Origin: Pseudoxanthomonas sp.
Lineage (GTDB): Bacteria > Pseudomonadota > Gammaproteobacteria > Xanthomonadales > Xanthomonadaceae
Reading direction: 5' to 3'
Assembly: GCA_026785795.1 (NCBI GenBank)
Contig: JAJAZJ010000261.1
Span: forward strand, 1 to 7,557
DNA length: 7,557 nt
Positions 1 through 5,229 of the stretch are shown one piece after another. The notes beneath the pieces are model-generated. The model made no database searches. It was not told where the DNA came from and saw nothing but the letters and a program-made list of their open reading frames with translations. Position 1 is the stretch's first letter. The number at the start of each line of letters is the position of its first letter. Both the position numbers and the translations under genes were made by a program.

Positions 1-1
1 C

Positions 2-1606
2 TTCGGTGGCGACGTGATCACCAAGGGCTACCACGTCACCACGACCATCGAGCCCGAACTGCAGGTCGCGGCCGACGTGGCCGTACGCGACGGCCTGCGC
101 CTGTGCGACCACCGCCACGGCTGGAAAGGCGTAGAGCAGCATTTCGACGTGGCGGCCGATGCCGGTTCGACTGCGTTGGCTGCGCTGCTCGCCGACATCC
201 CGACCCAGAACGGCCTGGTCCCGGCGGTCGTCGCCGCGACCCTCAAGGGCGGTGGCGCCACCGTGGTGCTGGCCAACGGCAGCGAAGTCACCCTGCCCGG
301 CTCGGCCAGCCGCTGGACCGGGAAATCGCCGGCGACACTGTTCAAGCGCGGGGACCTGGCCCGGATCCGGCAGGTCACCCCCAAGCCCGGCCAGGAAAGC
401 AGTGGATACGTGGTTGACCAGATCCCGCGTGCGCAGTCGGCACTGGTATCGCTGGACGCCGACACCGGCGCGGTGAAGGCCATCATTGGCGGCTACAGCT
501 TCGCCGGCAACAAGTTCAATCGCGCCACCCAGGCCCGGCGCCAGCCCGGCTCCAGCTTCAAGCCGTTCGTTTACGCAGCGGCATTCGAGCGCGGCTTCAG
601 CCCGGCCTCGATCGTGCTGGATGCGCCGGTGGCCTTCCGCGACCGCCGCAACAACATCTGGCGTCCGCAGAACGACGGCGGCGGCTTCGCCGGGCCAATG
701 CGCCTGCGTGAAGCCCTGGTGCAGTCGCGCAACCTGGTCTCGGTGCGCATGCTGGACAGCATTGGCGTGGATTTCGCCCGCAAGTACATCAGCCAATTCG
801 GCTTTGATCCTGCGGAACTGCCGCCTAACCTGTCCATGTCGCTGGGCACGGCGTCGCTGACGCCGCTGTCCATGGCCCGCGGCTATACCGTGTTCGCCAA
901 CGGCGGCTCGCTGGTCACGCCGTGGTTCATAGACGAGGTCAAGGACAACCAGGGCAAGGTGATCTTCAAGGAGAACCCGGCCACGGCCTGCCGCAGCTGC
1001 AGGCAGGGCCAGGGCAGTACAGAGCCGGTCAGCCAGGTGGTGGATGGCTTCAACCTGGGCCCCGCCGGCCAACCCGCCAAGCCCGCAGCCGCCAAGGCCT
1101 TGACCAAGGCACCCGAGCCGGCAACGCCGGTCGACAGCAACCGGGTGGTGGCGCCGCGGGCGATCGATGAGCGCACCGCGTACCAGCTGGTATCGATGAT
1201 GCGCGATGTGGTGCTGCGCGGCACCGCCACCGCGGCCAAGGTGCTCAATCGCGAGGACGTGGGCGGCAAGACCGGCTCGACCAACGACTACCGGGATGCC
1301 TGGTTCGCCGGTTTCGGCGGCCCGTACTCCACCGTGGTGTGGGTGGGCCGCGATGACTTCCGCAGCCTGGGCAACCGTGAGTACGGCGGCAAGGCCGCAC
1401 TGCCCATCTGGATCGATTACATGCGTGTCGCACTGAAGGGCAAAGCGGTGGCCGCCAACGACCCGCCGCAGGGCATGGCGGAGGTGGTCAGCAACGGGGC
1501 GACCGAATGGGTGAAGACCGAGGACATGGAACGGATCCTCAGCGAGCAGAGTTTGAACACCCAATCCGATGCCGCGGCCGACGAGGCGGCGTTCGACATC
1601 TTCTGA
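2..1606 (+). CDS. mrcA: Penicillin-binding protein 1A, C-terminal part (5' end outside window)
   Basis: Bifunctional peptidoglycan synthase of the inner membrane and periplasm. The visible 534 residues hold the end of the glycosyltransferase/linker region, an OB-like domain (about nt 100-410) and the complete transpeptidase domain that cross-links wall peptides and is the target of beta-lactams. The three active-site motifs are intact: SSFK (551-562, catalytic Ser at 551), SRN (725-733) and KTG followed by ST (1268-1276). Phrases such as [23 protein letters not shown] and [13 protein letters not shown] fit PBP1A rather than PBP1B. The frame is open to the left edge, so the GTG at 14 is only an internal Val. 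Known PBP1A proteins are about 800-850 residues, so the membrane anchor and GT51 domain should lie upstream. An Ala/Pro/Lys-rich linker (1076-1129) follows a CxxC pair (989-1000), between the SRN and KTG motifs. The C-terminal tail is acidic. Identification is firm; the PBP1A versus PBP1B choice is from remembered family patterns. Confidence 0.95.
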   Translation, partial: FGGDVITKGYHVTTTIEPELQVAADVAVRDGLRLCDHRHGWKGVEQHFDVAADAGSTALAALLADIPTQNGLVPAVVAATLKGGGATVVLANGSEVTLPGSASRWTGKSPATLFKRGDLARIRQVTPKPGQESSGYVVDQIPRAQSALVSLDADTGAVKAIIGGYSFAGNKFNRATQARRQPGSSFKPFVYAAAFERGFSPASIVLDAPVAFRDRRNNIWRPQNDGGGFAGPMRLREALVQSRNLVSVRMLDSIGVDFARKYISQFGFDPAELPPNLSMSLGTASLTPLSMARGYTVFANGGSLVTPWFIDEVKDNQGKVIFKENPATACRSCRQGQGSTEPVSQVVDGFNLGPAGQPAKPAAAKALTKAPEPATPVDSNRVVAPRAIDERTAYQLVSMMRDVVLRGTATAAKVLNREDVGGKTGSTNDYRDAWFAGFGGPYSTVVWVGRDDFRSLGNREYGGKAALPIWIDYMRVALKGKAVAANDPPQGMAEVVSNGATEWVKTEDMERILSEQSLNTQSDAAADEAAFDIF

Positions 1607-1620
1607 TCCGCGCTGCGCAT

Positions 1621-1639
1621 GCGCGGGATTTCCCCGCGC
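1621..1639 (+). terminator. Possible weak terminator hairpin after mrcA
   Basis: A perfect 7-bp stem (GCGCGGG, 1621-1627, with CCCGCGC, 1633-1639) and a 5-base loop lie 15 bases after the mrcA stop. The following bases are TGCTGTCAT, not a real T-tract, so intrinsic termination would be weak and read-through into the next gene is possible. A 10-base palindrome GCGCATGCGC (1615-1624) overlaps the left arm and would compete with it. Confidence 0.3.
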
Positions 1640-1641
1640 TG

Positions 1642-1671
1642 CTGTCATCAGCCTGCGGCGTCAGGTACAGT
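1642..1671 (+). promoter_or_regulatory. Possible sigma70 promoter for the conserved hypothetical gene
   Basis: CTGTCA (1642-1647, four of six matches to TTGACA) and TACAGT (1666-1671, four of six to TATAAT) are separated by 18 bases. Transcription would start near 1678, about 23 bases before the ATG at 1701. The match is modest and GC-rich genomes give many such pairs, so this is a suggestion only; the gene may also be read from mrcA. Confidence 0.3.
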
Positions 1672-1700
1672 CGGCCCGGGTTTCGACGCGGAGGCTTCCC

Positions 1701-2342
1701 ATGCACCACGCCCGACAGCACGCCGAAACCCGCACCCGCGAACGTCGCCAGCGCCTGGCCCACGAAGCCGCGCGCTTGATGGCCGAGGGCGGATTCCGCG
1801 ACTACCACCAGGCCAAGCTCAAGGCCGCCCAGCGACTGGGCATCCACGACGATGCGTCCTTGCCGCGCAACCGCGAGATCGAGCAGGCGCTGCGCGAGTA
1901 CCAGCGTCTGTTCGCGGGCGAATCACGGCAGCAGGCCCTGTCCCTGCGGCGCCAGGCCGCCCTGCGCGCACTGGAATTCTTTGCAGGCTTCTCGCCACGG
2001 CTGGTCGGCGCGGTGCTGGACGGAACGGCCGACACCCATTCCCCGGTTTGCCTGCAGCTGCACACCGACGATGCGGACGCGGTGCCGCGCTACCTGCATG
2101 AGCACCAGATCCCGGCAGAGGCGCGCAGCCGGCACCTGCGGCTTGACCGCGAACGCAGCGGCGACTTCCCGGTATGGATATTCAGCGCGGGGGACCTGGG
2201 ATTCGACCTGACCGTGCTGCCCTACGATGCGCTGCGCCAGGCACCCTTGTCCGGCGTGGACGAGAGGCCGATGGTCCGTGCGTCGATGGCCCAGCTGCAG
2301 CGGCTGCTGGCCGAGCACGACATCACCGGGTATCGCCCCTGA
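1701..2342 (+). CDS. Conserved hypothetical protein, degenerate nucleotidyltransferase-like fold
   Basis: A 213-residue soluble protein with no signal peptide or membrane segment. The ATG at 1701 is chosen because GGAGG (1690-1694) sits 6 bases upstream; the frame stays open back to 1569 but without such a site. Residues 1-97 are charged and helical, with a segment ARLMAEGGFRDYHQAKLKAA (24-43) of a type I recall from conserved proteobacterial proteins of unknown function. Residues 101-124 (LVGAVLDGTADTHSPVCLQL, then HTDD) resemble the GSxxxGTxxxxSDIDL signature of Pol beta-like nucleotidyltransferases, but Ala replaces the Ser of GS and Pro-Val-Cys stands where Asp-x-Asp is expected. A later GFDLTVLP (167-174) resembles the strand bearing the third acidic residue, here D169. 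I infer a nucleotidyltransferase-like fold that has probably lost catalysis. The cellular role is unknown. It follows mrcA by 94 bases on the same strand and converges on gltA. The gene is sure; the fold is tentative. Confidence 0.88.
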   Translation: MHHARQHAETRTRERRQRLAHEAARLMAEGGFRDYHQAKLKAAQRLGIHDDASLPRNREIEQALREYQRLFAGESRQQALSLRRQAALRALEFFAGFSPRLVGAVLDGTADTHSPVCLQLHTDDADAVPRYLHEHQIPAEARSRHLRLDRERSGDFPVWIFSAGDLGFDLTVLPYDALRQAPLSGVDERPMVRASMAQLQRLLAEHDITGYRP

Positions 2343-2356
2343 ACCACACAACCAGA

Positions 2357-2381
2357 AACGCCCCGCATGGCGCGGGGCGTT
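2357..2381. terminator. Bidirectional terminator between the hypothetical gene and gltA
   Basis: A perfect 10-bp inverted repeat, AACGCCCCGC (2357-2366) and GCGGGGCGTT (2372-2381) with a 5-base loop, lies between two convergent stop codons (2342 and 2414). The plus-strand stem ends in GTT followed by CGGGTTT. The minus-strand stem ends in GTTT followed by CTGGTTG. Both tails are T-enriched though short, which fits a shared intrinsic terminator. Confidence 0.8.
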
Positions 2382-2391
2382 CGGGTTTGCA

Positions 2392-2411
2392 CCTTGCAAG
2401 GCTGCGCAGCC
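2392..2411. repeat. Two overlapping perfect palindromes beside the gltA stop codon
   Basis: CCTTGCAAGG (2392-2401) and GGCTGCGCAGCC (2400-2411) are both self-complementary and share two bases. They lie between the gltA stop (2414-2416) and the terminator hairpin. They may be part of the gltA 3' untranslated structure or a protein-binding site; no function can be assigned. Confidence 0.5.
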
Positions 2412-2413
2412 AA

Positions 2414-3703
2414 TCAGCGCTGGTCGATGCCCTTGTAGTCGCGTTCGGCGTAGCCGGTGTAGATCTGCCGCGGCCGGCCGATCTTCGCTTCCGGGTCCAC
2501 CTGTTGCTCCAGCCAGTGGGCTACCCATCCGGAGGTGCGGGCGATGGCGAACATCACGGTGAACATCTCGGTGGGGATGTTGAGCGCCTTGTAGATGATG
2601 CCGCTGTAGAAATCGACGTTGGGGTACAGCTTGCGCTGCACGAAGTAATCGTCCTTCAGCGCGGCCTCTTCCAGGCGCAGCGCTACTTCCAGCATCGGGT
2701 CGTTGACGCCCAGTTCGCCGAGCACCTGGTGGGTCATCTCGCGGATGATCTTGGCGCGCGGGTCGAAGTTCTTGTACACGCGGTGGCCGAAGCCCATCAG
2801 GCGGAAGCCCGACTCCTTGTCCTTGGCCTTGTCAACCGCCGAACTCACGTTCTCCGGCTTGCCAATCTCGGCCAGCATCTTCAGCACCGCCTCGTTGGCG
2901 CCACCATGGGCCGGGCCCCACAGCGCGGCCACGCCGGCCGCCACGCAGGCATAGGGGTTGGCGCCCGTTGACCCCACCATGCGCACGGTGGAGGTCGATG
3001 CATTCTGCTCATGGTCGGCGTGCAGGATGAACAGCAGGTCCAGCGCCTTCGCTGCCACCGGGCTCAATTCCAGCGGCTCGCTGGGCACCTCGAACATCAT
3101 GTGCAGGAAGCGGTCCACGTACGCGTGGCTGTTGCGCGGGAAACGTACCGGCCAGCCAATCGAATAGCGATAGCACGCCGCGGCGATCGTGGGCACCTTG
3201 GCGATCAGGCGGATCGCGGCCAGACGGCGCTGTTCCGGGTCTTCGAGGTCCAGGGTGTTGTGGTAGAACGCGGCCATCGATCCGACCATGCCTACCATCA
3301 TCGCCATCGGATGCGCGTCATGGCGGAAGCCGCCGAGCAGATTCTTGAACGCCTCGTGCATCATGGTGTGGTGCGCGACTTCATGGTCGAAGCTGGCGAA
3401 TTCATCCGCCGTCGGCAGTTCACCATGCATCAGCAGGTAGGCCACTTCCAGGAAGCTGGACTGCTTGGCCAACTGCTCGATCGGGTACCCGCGATAGAGC
3501 AGCACGCCGGCATCGCCGTCGATGTAGGTCACCGCGGACTTGCAGCTGGCGGTGGCAGTGAAGCCGGAGTCGTAGGTGAAGAGACCGGTGTCCCGGGTCA
3601 ACTTCGAGATGTCGACGCAATCGTTGCCGAGGGTGGGTTTCAGTACTGGCATGACCACCGACTTGTCGCCGGCGTTCAGCGTGACCTGGTCGAGTTCTGA
3701 CAC
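2414..3703 (-). CDS. gltA: Citrate synthase (type II, hexameric family)
   Basis: Condenses acetyl-CoA with oxaloacetate to citrate, the entry step of the TCA cycle, in the cytoplasm. At 429 residues it matches the E. coli enzyme (about 427). The catalytic residues are all present: H266 ([10 protein letters not shown]), H307 (GFGHRVYK) and D364 (PNVDFYSG), with the substrate-binding segment [11 protein letters not shown] at 226-236. The GTG at 3703 is chosen because AAGGA (3711-3715) lies 7 bases upstream and the protein then begins [15 protein letters not shown], as expected for Xanthomonadaceae. In-frame ATGs at 3763 and 3811 would add 20 or 36 residues of unlike composition and lack a ribosome site. 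By E. coli numbering recalled from the literature, most of the allosteric NADH-site residues are kept (H112, T113, Y147, R165, K169, N191), but Q182 is replaced by W184, R109 by H111, T204 by V206 and C206 by S208. Transcribed alone from its own promoter. Confidence 0.97.
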   Translation of the reverse strand: MSELDQVTLNAGDKSVVMPVLKPTLGNDCVDISKLTRDTGLFTYDSGFTATASCKSAVTYIDGDAGVLLYRGYPIEQLAKQSSFLEVAYLLMHGELPTADEFASFDHEVAHHTMMHEAFKNLLGGFRHDAHPMAMMVGMVGSMAAFYHNTLDLEDPEQRRLAAIRLIAKVPTIAAACYRYSIGWPVRFPRNSHAYVDRFLHMMFEVPSEPLELSPVAAKALDLLFILHADHEQNASTSTVRMVGSTGANPYACVAAGVAALWGPAHGGANEAVLKMLAEIGKPENVSSAVDKAKDKESGFRLMGFGHRVYKNFDPRAKIIREMTHQVLGELGVNDPMLEVALRLEEAALKDDYFVQRKLYPNVDFYSGIIYKALNIPTEMFTVMFAIARTSGWVAHWLEQQVDPEAKIGRPRQIYTGYAERDYKGIDQR

Positions 3704-3710
3704 AGCGCGA

Positions 3711-3715
3711 TCCTT
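3711..3715 (-). promoter_or_regulatory. Ribosome binding site deciding the GTG start of gltA
   Basis: AAGGA on the minus strand, 7 bases before the GTG at 3703. It supports the GTG start over the upstream in-frame ATGs, which have no comparable site. Confidence 0.75.
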
Positions 3716-3758
3716 CGTGGGGGTGCGCAGCAGGCGGTGCCGCGGCGCGGGACGGGAG

Positions 3759-3778
3759 TCCATGGCGCATGCCACGGA
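3759..3778 (-). promoter_or_regulatory. Hairpin at the predicted 5' end of the gltA mRNA
   Basis: On the minus strand UCCGUGGC pairs with GCCAUGGA around an AUGC loop, giving 8 bp including one G-U pair. The predicted transcription start is at about 3779, so the hairpin would be at the very 5' end of the transcript. In DNA it is an imperfect dyad at the start site that could also be an operator. Function is inferred from position only. Confidence 0.4.
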
Positions 3779-3784
3779 TGGCCG

Positions 3785-3793
3785 ATTATCGCA
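3785..3793 (-). promoter_or_regulatory. Extended -10 promoter of gltA
   Basis: The minus strand reads TGCGATAAT: GATAAT (3790-3785) matches TATAAT at five of six positions and is preceded by TG one base away, an extended -10 element. No good -35 is seen at 16-18 bases; a TTGAGC lies 22 bases upstream, which is too far. Transcription would start near 3779, leaving a leader of about 75 bases before the GTG. Confidence 0.5.
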
Positions 3794-3869
3794 TACGGGT
3801 TTTGGAGCCATCGCTCAAAACGGCGCCGACTGGGGCAAAAGCGCCTAAGCCGCGCCTATCGCAGGCTGC

Positions 3870-3899
3870 AAAGAAAACGGCCGCGCAGGGCGCGGCCGT
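3870..3899 (-). terminator. Intrinsic terminator of rpmE2
   Basis: A perfect 10-bp stem, ACGGCCGCGC and GCGCGGCCGT, with a 3-base loop at 3877-3899, is followed on the minus strand by TTTTCTTTG. It starts 26 bases beyond the rpmE2 stop codon, and it isolates rpmE2 transcription from gltA. The T-run is on the minus side only, so it works in that direction. Confidence 0.9.
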
Positions 3900-3924
3900 C
3901 GGCTGTTGCGGGGTTGCCCCTGTC

Positions 3925-4170
3925 TTACTTCTGCTGGTAACGCTTCTGGAACTTGTCGATGCGTCCGGCGGTATCCATGACTTTGTGCTGGCCCGTGTAG
4001 AACGGGTGCGACGCAGAGGAGACTTCCACCTTGATCAACGGATACTCGTTGCCGTCTTCCCACTTAACCGTGTCCTTGGAGGCCACGGTGGAGCGGGTTA
4101 GGATCTTGAATTCGGAGGTGACGTCCTGGAAAACGACGTCGCGGTATTGGGGATGGATGTCGGCCTTCAT
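3925..4170 (-). CDS. rpmE2: Large-subunit ribosomal protein bL31, type B (zinc-independent form)
   Basis: An 81-residue ribosomal protein of the 50S subunit near the central protuberance, where bL31 bridges to the small subunit. It begins [19 protein letters not shown] and contains [20 protein letters not shown], then HPFYTG and a basic C-terminus KFQKRYQQK, all typical of the type B family. It has no cysteine at all, so it is the C-minus form that cannot hold the zinc ion bound by CxxC-type L31. The ATG at 4170 is chosen because family members begin MKADIHP; an upstream ATG at 4206 would add 12 residues and falls inside the predicted -10 box. The ribosome site is weak (only GGTG about 5 bases upstream). 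It lies between the nucleoside hydrolase and gltA with its own probable promoter and a clear terminator. Type B genes are often repressed by Zur, but I see no AT-rich Zur-like palindrome here. Confidence 0.96.
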   Translation of the reverse strand: MKADIHPQYRDVVFQDVTSEFKILTRSTVASKDTVKWEDGNEYPLIKVEVSSASHPFYTGQHKVMDTAGRIDKFQKRYQQK

Positions 4171-4204
4171 GGCGGCACCGGGTATCTGGGAAGTGAAGAG
4201 CGGC

Positions 4205-4234
4205 ATTGTAGCCGGGCCAACCCGTCCGGCGCAA
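4205..4234 (-). promoter_or_regulatory. Probable promoter of rpmE2
   Basis: The minus strand carries TTGCGC (4234-4229) and TACAAT (4210-4205, five of six matches to the -10 consensus) separated by 18 bases. Transcription would start near 4198, giving a leader of about 28 bases. The -35 is only a half match and overlaps a small inverted repeat, CCGGC at 4226-4230 and GCCGG at 4235-4239. Confidence 0.5.
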
Positions 4235-4242
4235 GCCGGGCG

Positions 4243-5181
4243 CTAGCCCGCCGCCAGCGCCGCCCGGACCAGGGACTCGAAGTGGTCCTGGTCATAGCGC
4301 ACCAGCACGGTGGCGTTATCGGGCCGGCCGGTCTGGCGGTTCCAGTCCACCACCGTGGCCCCGCGGGTCAGGGTCCCGGCCAGCTCAACCGCCACCGGGC
4401 GGTCCACTTGCTCCAATACGCCCTCAGGCTGAAGGGCCATGGCCATGGCCAGCGCGTCGGCCGAGTGCCAGTGGTCGCCGCGGCGATCGGCTGACCAGCC
4501 GCGGGTCTGGCGGTAAATCAGTTCGTAAAACCGCGCCCGCGGGCTGTCGGCCTGCAGCCACTGTTCGACCCGTGCGTGCAGGAATCCATGGGCAACCACC
4601 GCCTCCCAGTCGGCCAGTTCAAGGTGCGGGAAAGCCTGCAACACCACGTGCGCGGCCTCCGGGTCGAAGGCGATGTTGAACTCGGCCGCAGGCGTGATGT
4701 TGCCGTGCGCACTGACCGCCCCGCCCATCACCACGAAGCGCTTGATGCGACCGGGCAGGGTGGGGTCCAGCTTCAGTGCCACCGCGATATTGGTCAACGG
4801 GCCCAGCGCCACCAGCAGCAGTTCACCGGCGTATTCGTGGGACAGACGCAGGATGGCCAGCGCCGCGTGTTCTGCCTGCGGGCCCTGCGCGGCAGGCGGG
4901 TAGCCAACGTCGCCAAAGCCGTCGACGCCGTGCACATGGGCGGCATCCACGGACGGGTGCAGCAGCGGATCGGCGCAGCCGGCATGCACGGGCAGGTCCG
5001 CGCGGCCGGCGATTTCGCACAGCTTGAGCGCATTGCGCACGGTGTGCCCCAGCCCGACGTTGCCGGCTGCAATGGTCAGGCCGACGATGTCATGGCCCGG
5101 ATCGTTGAACGCCATCAGCAGCGCCAGCGCGTCGTCGACGCCCGGGTCGGTATCGATCAGCAGCGGTATCTTGGCGGTCAT
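4243..5181 (-). CDS. Nucleoside hydrolase (inosine-uridine preferring family)
   Basis: A 312-residue cytoplasmic enzyme of the family that cleaves the N-glycosidic bond of ribonucleosides to free base and ribose, for salvage. The Ca-binding N-terminal signature is intact (LLIDTDPGVDDALALL; D10, D12, D16, D17). GPLTN (T130), VVMGG (M152), AEFNI (E167, N169) and D242 match further calcium- and ribose-binding residues known from the Crithidia enzyme. H84 in HVHGVDGFGD corresponds to one of the catalytic histidines of pyrimidine-specific enzymes. The usual His-Asp pair near the C-terminus is Ala241-Asp242 (within HWHSADALAMA), so that His is missing, although H237 and H239 lie close by. Base preference is therefore not predictable. 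The ATG at 5181 is chosen because the protein then begins MTAKIPLLIDTDPG; GGAG lies 9 bases upstream, inside a hairpin. The gene starts 48 bases after recG on the same strand and is probably co-transcribed with it. Confidence 0.93.
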   Translation of the reverse strand: MTAKIPLLIDTDPGVDDALALLMAFNDPGHDIVGLTIAAGNVGLGHTVRNALKLCEIAGRADLPVHAGCADPLLHPSVDAAHVHGVDGFGDVGYPPAAQGPQAEHAALAILRLSHEYAGELLLVALGPLTNIAVALKLDPTLPGRIKRFVVMGGAVSAHGNITPAAEFNIAFDPEAAHVVLQAFPHLELADWEAVVAHGFLHARVEQWLQADSPRARFYELIYRQTRGWSADRRGDHWHSADALAMAMALQPEGVLEQVDRPVAVELAGTLTRGATVVDWNRQTGRPDNATVLVRYDQDHFESLVRAALAAG

Positions 5182-5190
5182 CCTGTATTG

Positions 5191-5209
5191 CTCCAGCCGG
5201 GGGCCGGAG
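5191..5209 (-). promoter_or_regulatory. Hairpin containing the ribosome binding site of the nucleoside hydrolase gene
   Basis: On the minus-strand RNA CUCCGGCC pairs with GGCUGGAG around a CCC loop, giving 8 bp with one G-U. The GGAG of the 3' arm (5194-5191) is the only reasonable ribosome site, 9 bases before the ATG at 5181. No T-tract follows, so it is not a terminator. It could limit initiation unless upstream recG translation or another factor opens it. Confidence 0.45.
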
Positions 5210-5229
5210 TTTGGCACAGCACGCAAGGC

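Noticed and set aside
2174..2971. Long plus-strand open frame (265 codons) across the end of the hypothetical gene and into gltA
   Set aside because: It runs antisense to gltA and out of frame with the hypothetical gene, crosses the terminator hairpin, and its product is low-complexity with no recognisable family.
3704..3811. Longer GltA starting at ATG 3811 or 3763
   Set aside because: The added residues are not like citrate synthase, the 3811 start lies upstream of the predicted transcription start, and only the GTG at 3703 has a ribosome site at proper spacing.
3737..4101. Small plus-strand open frames in the gap between gltA and rpmE2
   Set aside because: They overlap the gltA promoter, the rpmE2 terminator and rpmE2 itself, and lack ribosome sites and recognisable products.
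4226..4250. Small stems (CCGGC/GCCGG and CGGGC/GCCCG) at the nucleoside hydrolase stop, considered as a terminator or an extragenic GTAG-type repeat
   Set aside because: Stems are only 5 bp, overlap each other, and no T-tract follows; the sequence lacks the full architecture of the Stenotrophomonas extragenic repeats.
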